Counted from the stretch's first letter, positions 1 to 6,621 are shown. The stretch is 10,889 nucleotides of DNA from an uncultured Johnsonella sp. (GCA_905373785.1 CAJPUK010000071.1:1-10889); one strand, 5' to 3'. The notes: generated from the letters alone by a model not told the origin. Translations and numbers: made by a program.

Positions 1-168
1 AAGAAAGCCTTATTTCCTATGCAGTTTACACTTACTTAAAGAGTCGAGGGCAAATATCTGTGCAGTAATTTTAATTACTTTTTATCTGAATCGTCACTTA
101 CTTAGAAAATATAAGAACCGCTTTGCAGTAAGCTGCATTATTTCCTATGTAAACTGGCACTTACCCTT
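1..168 (-). repeat. Degenerate ~63-66 bp spaced repeats downstream of and overlapping the wzt 3' end
   Basis: Read on the minus strand, the motif GTAAGTG recurs at about 165, 102 and 37. In the two complete copies it is followed, exactly 26 nt later, by TTACTGCA (ending at 124 and 61). Copies one and three also share CATAGGAAATAA (138-149 and 10-21); the middle copy has the diverged ATAAAAAGTAAT there. The unit is therefore about 41 bp of conserved sequence plus 22-25 bp of unrelated sequence. The first copy lies inside wzt and encodes its last residues and its TAA stop. The array runs off the window edge, so copy number is unknown. No reading frame is conserved between copies, so it looks non-coding downstream of wzt. 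It could be a degraded dispersed intergenic repeat or a decayed duplication of the gene's end. Confidence 0.55.
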
Positions 169-1427
169 GATTCCATATCATATATGCCTACCGTGTTTTT
201 ATTGGAAATTACGGTAATATTGGCAACGTCATATAACCTGTGGTATACGACATGCTGACCGTTTTCAAAACCGGTACAGCTCATTGATATGAGGTACTCT
301 CCGCCTTGCAGATTCATCTTTTGCCTGAATTCGACATCATAGCTGTCACCGGCATGGACTTCTTCTATGTCTGTAAGTTCAAACATTGTATTGGTTCCGC
401 TAAGCTCCGTACCCTTTTTATCTTTAATGGTATAAGTAAAAATCGGCTGTTTTATATCGGCAAAAAATCTGATTCTCTCTCTGATAGTAAATTCTTCTCC
501 TTTTATAAGAAGATTGCTTATCTCTCCCTTACTGTCTATTAGTCCTAGGTCATAGATCTCGGCTCTTTTGTCCCCGTATTCGGTAACATTAGGATTAATT
601 GAAAGCGACTCCTTCATAAGTTTACCGGTATCGGTAGCCTTGGCTTCTACCGGAAGTTTATCATCCTTTGCCTCTTCTTCTATCTCAAATCTGTTAGCCA
701 AAATCTTTTTATAAAGGTCAACTATCTCCCCTGCCTTACCTTCGGCTACAAAGCTTCCCTTATTAAGAAGTATAACCTTATCACAATACTTGATAACACT
801 TCCCATATCATGTGTTACCATAAGTATGGTAGTCCCCTTTTGTCTGATTTCATCCATCTTCTTATAGCACTTTGCCTGGAAAAATACATCTCCTACACTA
901 AGTGCCTCATCTACTATAAGTATCTCCGGCTCTACATTGATTGCAAGTGCAAAAGCAAGCCTTACAAACATACCGGAAGAGTAGGTTTTGACCGGTTGGT
1001 GGACGAAATCTCCTATGTCGGCAAATTCAAGGATTTCGGGGAGCTTTTTTTCCATCTCCTCCCTGCCAAATCCCATCATTGTACCGTTCATATATATATT
1101 CTCTATGCCGGTATAGTCCATATTGAAACCTGCACCAAGCTCCAAAAGTGCCGAAATATTGCCTTCGACTTCTACATTTCCGCTGCTTGGATTAAGCACC
1201 CCGGTAATAATCTTAAGTATGGTTGACTTTCCTGAGCCGTTAGTTCCTATAATGCCTACCGTAGTACCTTTTTCTATTTCAAAGCTTATTTTATCAAGCG
1301 CAAAAAACTTTTTATGATAAGTTTTCTTTGTAATGCTCATAGCTTCCAGAAGCCTATCTATAGGTTTATCATATAATCTGTAAATTTTTGTTACATCCTG
1401 TACGGATATAGCTAAATTTTTCTCCAT
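138..1427 (-). CDS. wzt: Polysaccharide ABC exporter ATP-binding protein, Wzt type with C-terminal carbohydrate-binding domain
   Basis: Cytoplasmic ATPase of a Wzm/Wzt-type exporter that moves lipid-linked polysaccharide across the membrane. The nucleotide-binding domain covers residues 1-245: Walker A GTNGSGKST (61-69), signature YSSGM (149-153), Walker B ILIVDE (169-174) and switch His206. After an acidic, low-complexity linker (about 247-275) comes a beta-rich C-terminal domain (about 280-415) of the Wzt_C kind, which in O-antigen exporters recognises the glycan. Its length of 429 aa fits this two-domain class rather than the shorter RgpD/TagH class. The start is supported by AAGGAGG four nt upstream of the ATG. 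It lies 9 nt after the permease gene and is surely co-transcribed with it. The last residues (about RVSASLHRK) are encoded by a repeat that recurs downstream, so the true ancestral end may have been altered. The transported glycan is inferred only from the adjacent rhamnose epimerase. Confidence 0.93.
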   Translation of the reverse strand: MEKNLAISVQDVTKIYRLYDKPIDRLLEAMSITKKTYHKKFFALDKISFEIEKGTTVGIIGTNGSGKSTILKIITGVLNPSSGNVEVEGNISALLELGAGFNMDYTGIENIYMNGTMMGFGREEMEKKLPEILEFADIGDFVHQPVKTYSSGMFVRLAFALAINVEPEILIVDEALSVGDVFFQAKCYKKMDEIRQKGTTILMVTHDMGSVIKYCDKVILLNKGSFVAEGKAGEIVDLYKKILANRFEIEEEAKDDKLPVEAKATDTGKLMKESLSINPNVTEYGDKRAEIYDLGLIDSKGEISNLLIKGEEFTIRERIRFFADIKQPIFTYTIKDKKGTELSGTNTMFELTDIEEVHAGDSYDVEFRQKMNLQGGEYLISMSCTGFENGQHVVYHRLYDVANITVISNKNTVGIYDMESRVSASLHRK

Positions 1428-1436
1428 AAATCCTCC

Positions 1437-2249
1437 TTATAAGACATCTGAAAAATGTACCTTGAGTTTGTTAAAAATTCTTATTGAAAGCCAAAACAGA
1501 CTTAAGGTCACTGCCCAAAAGTATAACCCGAGCATAGGTCTTTGCCAAAAGGCATTGCCTTGCAGCATACTGTCTCTATAACCTACAACTATATAATAAA
1601 GCGGATTTATCCTAAGTACCTTATCTATCCATGCCGGTGCCTCTGGAAATATAGCGGGACTCCACATTATAGGTGTTGCCCACATTCCGAACTGTAATGC
1701 TATGGATACGATCTGTGCCATATCTTTAAAAAATACATTTACAGCTGCACAAATATATACTATAGCAAGTGAATACATGCTTAAAGCAAATGAATAATAA
1801 GCTATTTGCAGCCATGAAAGCATAGGAAGTCTTCCTTGCAGTAAAAACATTGCTATCATAATAAGTATAAATATTACATGTACTATAGCAGATGATACAA
1901 GCTTTATCACAGGCAGTATCTCAACATTAAACACCACCTTTTTTACAAGATAATCATACTCTTTAAGACAGTTCGTGCCTGTAGTAAGTATCTCACTAAA
2001 GTAAAACCAGGGTACTATGGCAGGTATAAGCCAAAGCACATAGGGAGTGTTCGGTATGGGCGGTGTGCTCTTAAATCCCATTTGAAAAACAAGAAAATAT
2101 ATAAGTACCGTTACCATGGGCTGCACAAACATCCATGCCACACCGAAATAAGATCCGACAAAGCGTCTTTTAAAATCCGACTTTGCCAAATCGATTATTA
2201 AATTTCTTTTTTCTATAGTACTTTTTATAAGTGCTATAATATCCTTCAT
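1437..2249 (-). CDS. wzm: Polysaccharide ABC exporter permease (ABC-2 type, Wzm/RgpC-like)
   Basis: Membrane subunit of the polysaccharide exporter, pairing with the ATPase encoded just downstream. The 270-aa protein has about six hydrophobic segments (roughly residues 36-57, 70-90, 113-137, 147-170, 178-200 and 237-257). The N-terminal FKRRFVGSYFGVAW stretch and the INPLYYIVVGYRD stretch before the last membrane segment are typical of ABC-2 exporters of O-antigen, teichoic acid and rhamnan. Length is normal for the family. The ATG is preceded by AGAGGAG at a good distance. It begins 13 nt after the rfbC stop and ends 9 nt before the ATPase gene, so the three form one operon. The sequence shows the family clearly; the exact glycan exported cannot be read from it. 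Confidence 0.93.
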   Translation of the reverse strand: MKDIIALIKSTIEKRNLIIDLAKSDFKRRFVGSYFGVAWMFVQPMVTVLIYFLVFQMGFKSTPPIPNTPYVLWLIPAIVPWFYFSEILTTGTNCLKEYDYLVKKVVFNVEILPVIKLVSSAIVHVIFILIMIAMFLLQGRLPMLSWLQIAYYSFALSMYSLAIVYICAAVNVFFKDMAQIVSIALQFGMWATPIMWSPAIFPEAPAWIDKVLRINPLYYIVVGYRDSMLQGNAFWQRPMLGLYFWAVTLSLFWLSIRIFNKLKVHFSDVL

Positions 2250-2262
2250 ACTTCTCCTCTAT

Positions 2263-2817
2263 CTAAAAAATAAATGCATCTTTAAAAGCGGGTAATTTGG
2301 CATCCTTGTCCGATATAACAGGCTCTATACCCTCATGTATATGCCAGTCTATGGCTATGTCCTTATCATTCCATATAATTCCGCCCTCATCATTAGGATG
2401 ATAAAAATCCGAACATTTATATGCAAATTCCGCCTTTTCGGAAAGTACTAAAAAGCCGTGAGCAAAGCCCTCGGGTATGAAAAACTGCTTTTTATTTTCC
2501 GCACTTAAAATAACTCCGAAATGTTTTCCGAAAGTCGCAGAATCTTTGCGAAGGTCAACTGCCACATCATACACCTCGCCGCTTATAACTCTTACCAATT
2601 TAGCTTGTGGATGCTCTTTTTGAAAATGTAATCCTCGCAAAACTCCTTTTGAGGACATGGACTGATTATCCTGCACGAATTTTTTATCTATGCCCGCACT
2701 TACAAAATCAGCCTCATTATAGCTTTCAAAAAAATATCCTCTGCTGTCTGCATAAACTGTAGGCTCTATAACATAAAGTCCCTCTATTTCACATCCTGTA
2801 ACAACTATCTTTCCCAT
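2263..2817 (-). CDS. rfbC: dTDP-4-dehydrorhamnose 3,5-epimerase
   Basis: Third enzyme of dTDP-L-rhamnose synthesis (RmlC/RfbC, EC 5.1.3.13), converting dTDP-4-dehydro-6-deoxyglucose to dTDP-4-dehydrorhamnose in the cytoplasm. The 184-aa protein carries the cupin-fold signatures of the family: DSRGYFFESYN (24-34), VLRGLHFQ with the catalytic His64, the FIPEGFAHGF core (113-122), the Tyr133/Tyr139 region, and the terminal SDKD segment with Asp172, the expected partner of the catalytic His. The start is placed at the ATG at 2817 because AAGGA lies seven nt upstream and the protein then begins like other RmlC proteins. An in-frame ATG at 2856 would add 13 unlikely residues. rmlA, rmlB and rmlD are not in the window and must lie elsewhere. 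It is first in an operon with the Wzm/Wzt exporter, which points to a rhamnose-containing surface glycan. Confidence 0.95.
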   Translation of the reverse strand: MGKIVVTGCEIEGLYVIEPTVYADSRGYFFESYNEADFVSAGIDKKFVQDNQSMSSKGVLRGLHFQKEHPQAKLVRVISGEVYDVAVDLRKDSATFGKHFGVILSAENKKQFFIPEGFAHGFLVLSEKAEFAYKCSDFYHPNDEGGIIWNDKDIAIDWHIHEGIEPVISDKDAKLPAFKDAFIF

Positions 2818-2877
2818 AATTTCTTCCTTTATATGTATTATTTCATTACAAGCCAAACTCCGATATCACAAAACATA

Positions 2878-2906
2878 ATTTTACTATAAAGGTATAAGCA
2901 TAACAA
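2878..2906 (-). promoter_or_regulatory. Probable sigma-A promoter of the rfbC-wzm-wzt operon
   Basis: Minus strand: a -35 box TTGTTA (2901-2906) and a -10 box TAAAAT (2878-2883) are separated by exactly 17 nt. The -10 has one mismatch and the -35 two mismatches to consensus. Transcription would start near 2871, giving a leader of about 54 nt before the rfbC ATG. It sits immediately beside the repeat cluster at 2916-3076. Confidence 0.5.
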
Positions 2907-2917
2907 GACCTTTTATT

Positions 2918-3076
2918 TTTTGACGAAGATGAATAGTTACAGTTCAGGTAGCCTAGATATATATGTATAATATCTTCGTCTAATTTATAAATAAGGTTAA
3001 ATATTTTTAAGTTGTTTTGACGAAGATGAATGAGCTACCTGAACTGTAACGATGAATAACCTACCCGAACTGTAAC
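2918..3076. repeat. Composite repeat cluster with 17-bp inverted repeats (MITE-like) and 26-bp tandem repeat
   Basis: Two modules are reused. Module X, TTTTGACGAAGATGAAT, occurs identically at 2918-2934 and 3015-3031, and its core is inverted as ATCTTCGTC at 2972-2980. Module Y, GTTACAGTTCAGGTAGC, occurs at 2936-2952 and as a perfect inverted copy at 3034-3050. A diverged copy (14 of the last 17 bases shared) lies at 3060-3076. The two perfect Y copies enclose 115 bp flanked by GATGAATA at 2928-2935 and 3051-3058, which resembles an 8-bp target duplication around a miniature transposable element. However, 3025-3050 and 3051-3076 are also a 26-bp tandem repeat matching at 23 positions, which alone could explain the right-hand GATGAATA. 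No transposase is encoded. The last copy overlaps the end of the ROK kinase gene and supplies its TAG stop. Confidence 0.7.
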
Positions 3077-3951
3077 CTTTTTACTATATAATACGCCCCC
3101 AAAAGTCCTGCTTTATTGCCATGGGCGGCAAACTTCACATTTAACTTATCATACATTACCGGCTTTAAGTACTTGGATAGAAACTTAAGTATAAGCCCTT
3201 TTAATATATCCTTTTGCTCCATAATACCGCCGCCAAGTACCACGGTATCCGGATCTAAGACATAGCAAATATTTGCAATACCTATACTTAAATTCTTACA
3301 CAGCTCTTCTACCGCTTCTATGCACTCCCTGTCTCCAAGTTTATAATATTCAAAAATCTTATATCCGTTCCATTTATTCACACTTTCATTCTTTTTATCC
3401 GCTACAGTCTTACATAGCGTTTTGGTTGAGCAAATCTCCTGAAAGTTTTTACCGCTATCATCGATTCTCATATAACCCACTTCACAGGAACTGTAGTTTG
3501 CACCATGGTATACTTTCCCCTCAGATACAAAGCTCCCCCCTATACCTGTGCCTATTGTAAGACAAAGCATCTTTTTCGAGTCCTTACCCGAACCTGATAC
3601 AAACTCAGCCAGTGCGGCACAATTTACATCATTTTCCACTTCACAGTATAAACCGTACTCTTTTTCTACAATACTCTTCCACTTGGTACCGGAATAGCCC
3701 GGCATGGTCTCTCCGGCAAAAAACACCTCTCCCTTTTTACAGTCAACCATACCTGCTGTAGATATGGCTACGGCATTGAGGCTGTACTCTTCCTTATATT
3801 TTTCTATAAGAGCTTTAACATTGGCAACTACCCTTTCCCCTCCCAAGTGTGCCTGTGTATCGGTGCTGCCGCTTTCTATAACATTATCATCATCAAGTAC
3901 GGCATATTTTATAGCAGTACCGCCTATGTCGAAACTTAAATATTTACACAT
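3061..3951 (-). CDS. ROK-family sugar kinase, possible N-acetylmannosamine kinase
   Basis: ATP-dependent cytoplasmic sugar kinase of the ROK family. Visible motifs are the N-terminal phosphate-binding DIGGT (8-12), the VENDVNCAALAE segment with catalytic base Asp108, and the second phosphate loop TIGTGIGGS (132-140). VLDPDTVVLGGGI (231-243) is the usual C-terminal ROK segment. The zinc-binding histidine and CxCGxxGCxE cluster of most ROK kinases are absent: the usual EIGH is EVGY (157-160). This is known in some ManNAc kinases. Substrate is uncertain; ManNAc (NanK) is favoured because nanE lies about 2 kb away, but glucose or another hexose is possible. It starts 30 nt after the pentapeptide-repeat gene, so the two are probably co-transcribed. 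The nearest purine-rich ribosome site (AAAGGA) is about 18 nt before the ATG, unusually far. The final residues (RLQFG) and stop come from the repeat at 3060-3076. Confidence 0.88.
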   Translation of the reverse strand: MCKYLSFDIGGTAIKYAVLDDDNVIESGSTDTQAHLGGERVVANVKALIEKYKEEYSLNAVAISTAGMVDCKKGEVFFAGETMPGYSGTKWKSIVEKEYGLYCEVENDVNCAALAEFVSGSGKDSKKMLCLTIGTGIGGSFVSEGKVYHGANYSSCEVGYMRIDDSGKNFQEICSTKTLCKTVADKKNESVNKWNGYKIFEYYKLGDRECIEAVEELCKNLSIGIANICYVLDPDTVVLGGGIMEQKDILKGLILKFLSKYLKPVMYDKLNVKFAAHGNKAGLLGAYYIVKRLQFG

Positions 3952-3981
3952 ATTGCTTTGTATACTTTTCCTTTCTTAAGC

Positions 3982-4695
3982 TTACATATAACCCAGAGCC
4001 TCTTCAAAGGTCATCCAAAAGTGAATTCCATGAGAGGAGTCATGCCACCTGTCCTCATTGTAAGAGTCTGCATACACCATCTCTCCCAGGCGATATATAA
4101 AATTAGGATCCACAAAGGACATAGCTTCTTTATAGCTTTCCTTTTTATTTACATCCGTAATGGCAACTACCCTTGCCTTGTCACAACGGCAGGCATTGGT
4201 AGTGCTTGAGCATCTTTTCGCATCTTTGGGAATCAAAAGCTGTACCATACGCTCATTAAAACACTTTTTATATCCGAAAATATAGCCCTCCTCGGGGCAG
4301 TAATTCCTGAAGAACTTAGTCCTGTCCGTAACCAGGAGATTATCAAGCTTCGCCTCCCAAAGCAGTGCTGCAAAAAAATCAGCGCCGTCAAAGTTGCTGC
4401 CGGAAAGATTACAAGTTCTTAAATCGGCAGCAAATAAATCAGCATAAGCAAAACTTGAACCGGAAAGATCACAGTTTTCAAACTTAGTATGTTGCAACTT
4501 TGCATTGTCGAATTTACAGGATCTAAAATTTACATTCTTAAAATCACTATTGGAAAAATCCACCCTGCTAAAATCCATACCCTCCAACTTCTTAGTTCTC
4601 ATACTGATATAGGTCAAATCAAGATACGCTTCGCCTTCCTTATTTCTAAAATCATCAAGCAGGCTCTTTAATTCTTTTTTAGTCATTTTCTTCAT
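3982..4695 (-). CDS. Pentapeptide-repeat protein with conserved C-terminal domain
   Basis: The 237-aa protein has a short charged N-terminus (1-35) and about 14-16 uninterrupted pentapeptide repeats of the A(D/N)LxX type at 41-120 (DFSRV, DFSNS, DFKNV, NFRSC and so on). These should fold as a right-handed quadrilateral beta-helix. A separate C-terminal region (135-237) contains GYKKC, VQLLIPKDAKR, CRCDKARVVAI and the RWHDSSHGIHFWMTFEEA tail. That C-terminal part resembles a domain of unknown function seen behind pentapeptide repeats in Firmicutes and phages (probably DUF5758); I recall this rather than having tested it. No signal peptide or membrane segment is visible, so it is cytoplasmic. 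The start at 4695 is chosen for the GAAAGG ribosome site nine nt upstream. An in-frame ATG at 4755 would add 20 hydrophobic residues without a ribosome site. Function is unknown. Confidence 0.85.
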   Translation of the reverse strand: MKKMTKKELKSLLDDFRNKEGEAYLDLTYISMRTKKLEGMDFSRVDFSNSDFKNVNFRSCKFDNAKLQHTKFENCDLSGSSFAYADLFAADLRTCNLSGSNFDGADFFAALLWEAKLDNLLVTDRTKFFRNYCPEEGYIFGYKKCFNERMVQLLIPKDAKRCSSTTNACRCDKARVVAITDVNKKESYKEAMSFVDPNFIYRLGEMVYADSYNEDRWHDSSHGIHFWMTFEEALGYM

Positions 4696-4717
4696 AAATA
4701 AGTACCTTTCTAACAAT

Positions 4718-4734
4718 ATAGTAATAGCTACTAT
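4718..4734. promoter_or_regulatory. Small dyad between divergent genes
   Basis: ATAGTA (4718-4723) and TACTAT (4729-4734) are inverted around five bases. It lies 23 nt upstream of the pentapeptide gene start and 8 nt before the -35 box of the opposite promoter, so it could serve as an operator for either. It is short and AT-rich and may be chance. Confidence 0.25.
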
Positions 4735-4741
4735 TTTTATA

Positions 4742-4770
4742 TTGACAGTTAGCAAAAGCTAAATTAGAAT
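4742..4770 (+). promoter_or_regulatory. Strong sigma-A promoter for the LRR-protein gene
   Basis: A perfect -35 TTGACA (4742-4747), 17-nt spacer and -10 TAGAAT (4765-4770, one mismatch) lie on the plus strand. Transcription should start near 4777, giving a leader of about 165 nt before the LRR ATG. The leader (4777-4942) has no open reading frame with a ribosome site that I could find and no recognisable riboswitch. Confidence 0.65.
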
Positions 4771-4942
4771 AAGATATAGCAAACTAGCCGATTCTTACAG
4801 CGTTTGCAAAATAAGCTTACAAAAGCACTACACTTTTTTGCTGCAAGGCACAAAATCCACACTTCCATGTAGCAATACTAAGCATATAAACATTCGCATA
4901 AATAATTAACTTATTTGGAAAACGATACACTAGGAGGTATCT

Positions 4943-5872
4943 ATGAGGATAAACAACAAACCTTCTGCCCCCTTTGCATTATACCTTACATTAGTAATTT
5001 TTACAGTAAGCATCTACCCCAAAAGTGTCAGATTACTGATGAGTACAAACTATGACTTTAACACCGGTGTCGCCAATCCGACTCCTCTCCAAAACAACAC
5101 TGCAGCACAGACAGAATCCACAGCTCCTTGGAGCATAATTGACTTCGTGTTTGCAGAAGAGGAAATCCCCGGAACAGGCGATGAACAGGGAAATCTTGAT
5201 GTAGAATACACCATAACCGGACTATCCGAAGAAGGAAGGAAAAAACTTAAAAAACGTAAAAAACTGGTACTACCCTCAAAAGGCAAAGACAACAAGACCC
5301 CTGTATGGATAAGCAAGGGTGCTTTTGCCAATCTGGATATAGAAGAAGTGGAAATCCCCGGTAACTACACACATATTCAGTTTAACGCCTTTGCCGGAAG
5401 CCGCATAAAAAAACTCGTACTCCACGAAGGAGTTGTATTTGCCAATAAACATGCTTTTGCCGGCAATAAAATAGAAGAACTCTCTCTCCCCTCAACATTT
5501 CGTTACGCTGCCAAGGGAGCATTTAAGAACAACAAACTAAAAAGCCTTGTACTGCCAAAAAGCGTAGAAAATATCGGAGAAGAGGCATTTATGAACAATC
5601 AAATTTCCAACCTTGTATTCAAGGGACAGATAGTTCATATTCATGCCAATGCCTTTACCGGCAACAAACTCAGCAAGGTAAACATACCTCTCTCACTCAG
5701 GAATGTAAAAGACAGACTTACCGGTATACATGAAACCGCCTTTGATAATAATCCCGGCTGCCCGAACCCTGCAAATCCTTCAGAGAATAAGGTTTTTCTA
5801 CTGACTCCGAAGGGGGATAACCCCTTCCGTCTTCTAAATAAAGGTAATTTCTTAGTAGATCCTAAGGTTTAA
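4943..5872 (+). CDS. BspA-like leucine-rich-repeat protein, exported or membrane-anchored
   Basis: A 309-aa predicted surface protein. Residues 9-25 form a hydrophobic segment after a short basic N-terminus, suiting a signal peptide or N-terminal anchor. A Thr/Asn-rich stretch (36-62) and an acidic segment (72-88) follow. Residues 99-108 are very basic (RKKLKKRKK). From 122 the protein is built of LRR_5/BspA-type repeats: the AF pair recurs at 127, 149, 171, 193, 215 and 237, exactly 22 residues apart, with N-x-(I/L)-x-x-L-x-L-P following. A seventh, looser AF is at 267. No LPXTG motif or C-terminal membrane helix is present, and at this size it is short for the family. The ATG follows AGGAGG by five nt. 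It is the only plus-strand gene here, divergent from the pentapeptide gene and convergent with nanE. Known relatives include adhesins of oral and vaginal microbes; a binding role here is inference. Confidence 0.85.
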   Translation: MRINNKPSAPFALYLTLVIFTVSIYPKSVRLLMSTNYDFNTGVANPTPLQNNTAAQTESTAPWSIIDFVFAEEEIPGTGDEQGNLDVEYTITGLSEEGRKKLKKRKKLVLPSKGKDNKTPVWISKGAFANLDIEEVEIPGNYTHIQFNAFAGSRIKKLVLHEGVVFANKHAFAGNKIEELSLPSTFRYAAKGAFKNNKLKSLVLPKSVENIGEEAFMNNQISNLVFKGQIVHIHANAFTGNKLSKVNIPLSLRNVKDRLTGIHETAFDNNPGCPNPANPSENKVFLLTPKGDNPFRLLNKGNFLVDPKV

Positions 5873-5878
5873 TCGGGT

Positions 5879-5907
5879 CGGTGCAAGGCGATGATTTCCT
5901 TGTACCG
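5879..5907 (+). terminator. Hairpin after the LRR gene, no U-tract
   Basis: Seven bases after the LRR stop, CGGTGCAAGG (5879-5888) pairs with CCTTGTACCG (5898-5907), a 10-bp stem with one G-U pair and a 9-nt loop. No T run follows on the plus strand, so it is an mRNA 3'-end hairpin or inefficient terminator rather than a canonical intrinsic one. Confidence 0.45.
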
Positions 5908-5914
5908 CTCCTGC

Positions 5915-5952
5915 GATAAAAACAACCTCAGTGCCTATTTTAGCACTGAGGT
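5915..5952 (-). terminator. Intrinsic terminator of the nanE operon, overlapping the nanE stop
   Basis: ACCTCAGTGC (5925-5934) and GCACTGAGGT (5943-5952) form a perfect 10-bp stem with an 8-nt loop. On the minus strand the stem is followed by TTGTTTTTATCG, the expected U-tract. The nanE stop codon TAG (5935-5937) lies in the loop, so one arm encodes the last residues of NanE. Confidence 0.8.
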
Positions 5953-6621
5953 GAAACTCCTGGTAATAATTTGCGGTCTTGTAATTGACGAGCCTACTAC
6001 GGCACTATATACTCCTAGCTCCATAACTCTTTTTAACTTCTGCGGAGTATTGATATTGCCTTCGGCTATAAGCTTTGCATTGATCTTATCAAGTGCCTCC
6101 CTTATAAATATAAAATCCTCCGCTTCTATTTTAATATCCTTGCTTTGCTTTGTATAACCCACAAGTGTAGTTCCCACAAAATCAAAACCGAGCTTATCGG
6201 CAATTATGACCTCGTCCATGGTCGAACAATCCGCCATTAAAAGTTGATTTGGATATTTTTTTCTTATCTCGGCATAAAAATCACTAAGTTTTTCTCCAAA
6301 AGGTCTTCTTGAAAAAGTGGCATCAAGAGCGATAATCTCAGGCTCCACCTCTGCAAGCTCGTCAATTTCTCTCATAGTGGGGGTTATATATACCTCACTA
6401 TCCTCATAATCTCTTTTTATTATTCCTATAATAGGTAAGTCCACGTTTTTTCGTATCTCTTTGATATCCTCGACCGTGTTTGCCCTTATACCCTTGGCTC
6501 CGCCCTGCTTTGCGGCAAGTGCCATCCTTCCCATTATAAATGACGAGTGCAAGGGCTCATCTTCAAGTGCCTGACAAGATACTATAAGCTGCCATTGAAT
6601 CTGTTCTACATTAGCTTTCAT
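5935..6621 (-). CDS. nanE: N-acetylmannosamine-6-phosphate 2-epimerase
   Basis: Converts ManNAc-6-phosphate to GlcNAc-6-phosphate (EC 5.1.3.9), a step of sialic acid and ManNAc catabolism, in the cytoplasm. The 228-aa TIM-barrel protein has the family's blocks in order: SCQALEDEPLHSS (15-27), GAKGIRAN with Arg46 (41-48), PIIGIIKRDY with Lys69, the likely catalytic lysine by comparison with clostridial NanE (64-72), then ITPTMREIDEL, LLMADCST, FVGTTLVGYT, VIAEGNI-like LIAEGNI and VVGSSITRP near the end. Length is normal. The ATG overlaps the SGNH hydrolase stop by one base (TAATG), which implies translational coupling. It is last in the operon and ends in an intrinsic terminator hairpin. Its presence is the main reason to read the whole cluster as amino-sugar uptake. 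NanA is not in the window; the ROK kinase at 3061-3951 may supply its substrate. Confidence 0.96.
   Translation of the reverse strand: MKANVEQIQWQLIVSCQALEDEPLHSSFIMGRMALAAKQGGAKGIRANTVEDIKEIRKNVDLPIIGIIKRDYEDSEVYITPTMREIDELAEVEPEIIALDATFSRRPFGEKLSDFYAEIRKKYPNQLLMADCSTMDEVIIADKLGFDFVGTTLVGYTKQSKDIKIEAEDFIFIREALDKINAKLIAEGNINTPQKLKRVMELGVYSAVVGSSITRPQIITRSFTSVLK

Noticed and set aside
1..168. CRISPR array
   Set aside because: Repeats are degenerate, spacers are not clearly delimited or of fixed length, one repeat is inside wzt, and no cas gene is present.
810..1226. Long plus-strand open frame opposite wzt
   Set aside because: It is antisense to the conserved ATPase motifs, has no ribosome site, and its translation looks like no known protein. 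Other plus-strand frames opposite the kinase and permeases were rejected for the same reason.
2818..2856. N-terminal extension of rfbC to the ATG at 2856
   Set aside because: The ribosome site AAGGA lies between it and the ATG at 2817, and the extra 13 residues do not fit the RmlC family.
4696..4755. N-terminal extension of the pentapeptide protein to the ATG at 4755
   Set aside because: No ribosome site precedes it. The segment contains the GAAAGG site for the start at 4695 and overlaps the opposite promoter.
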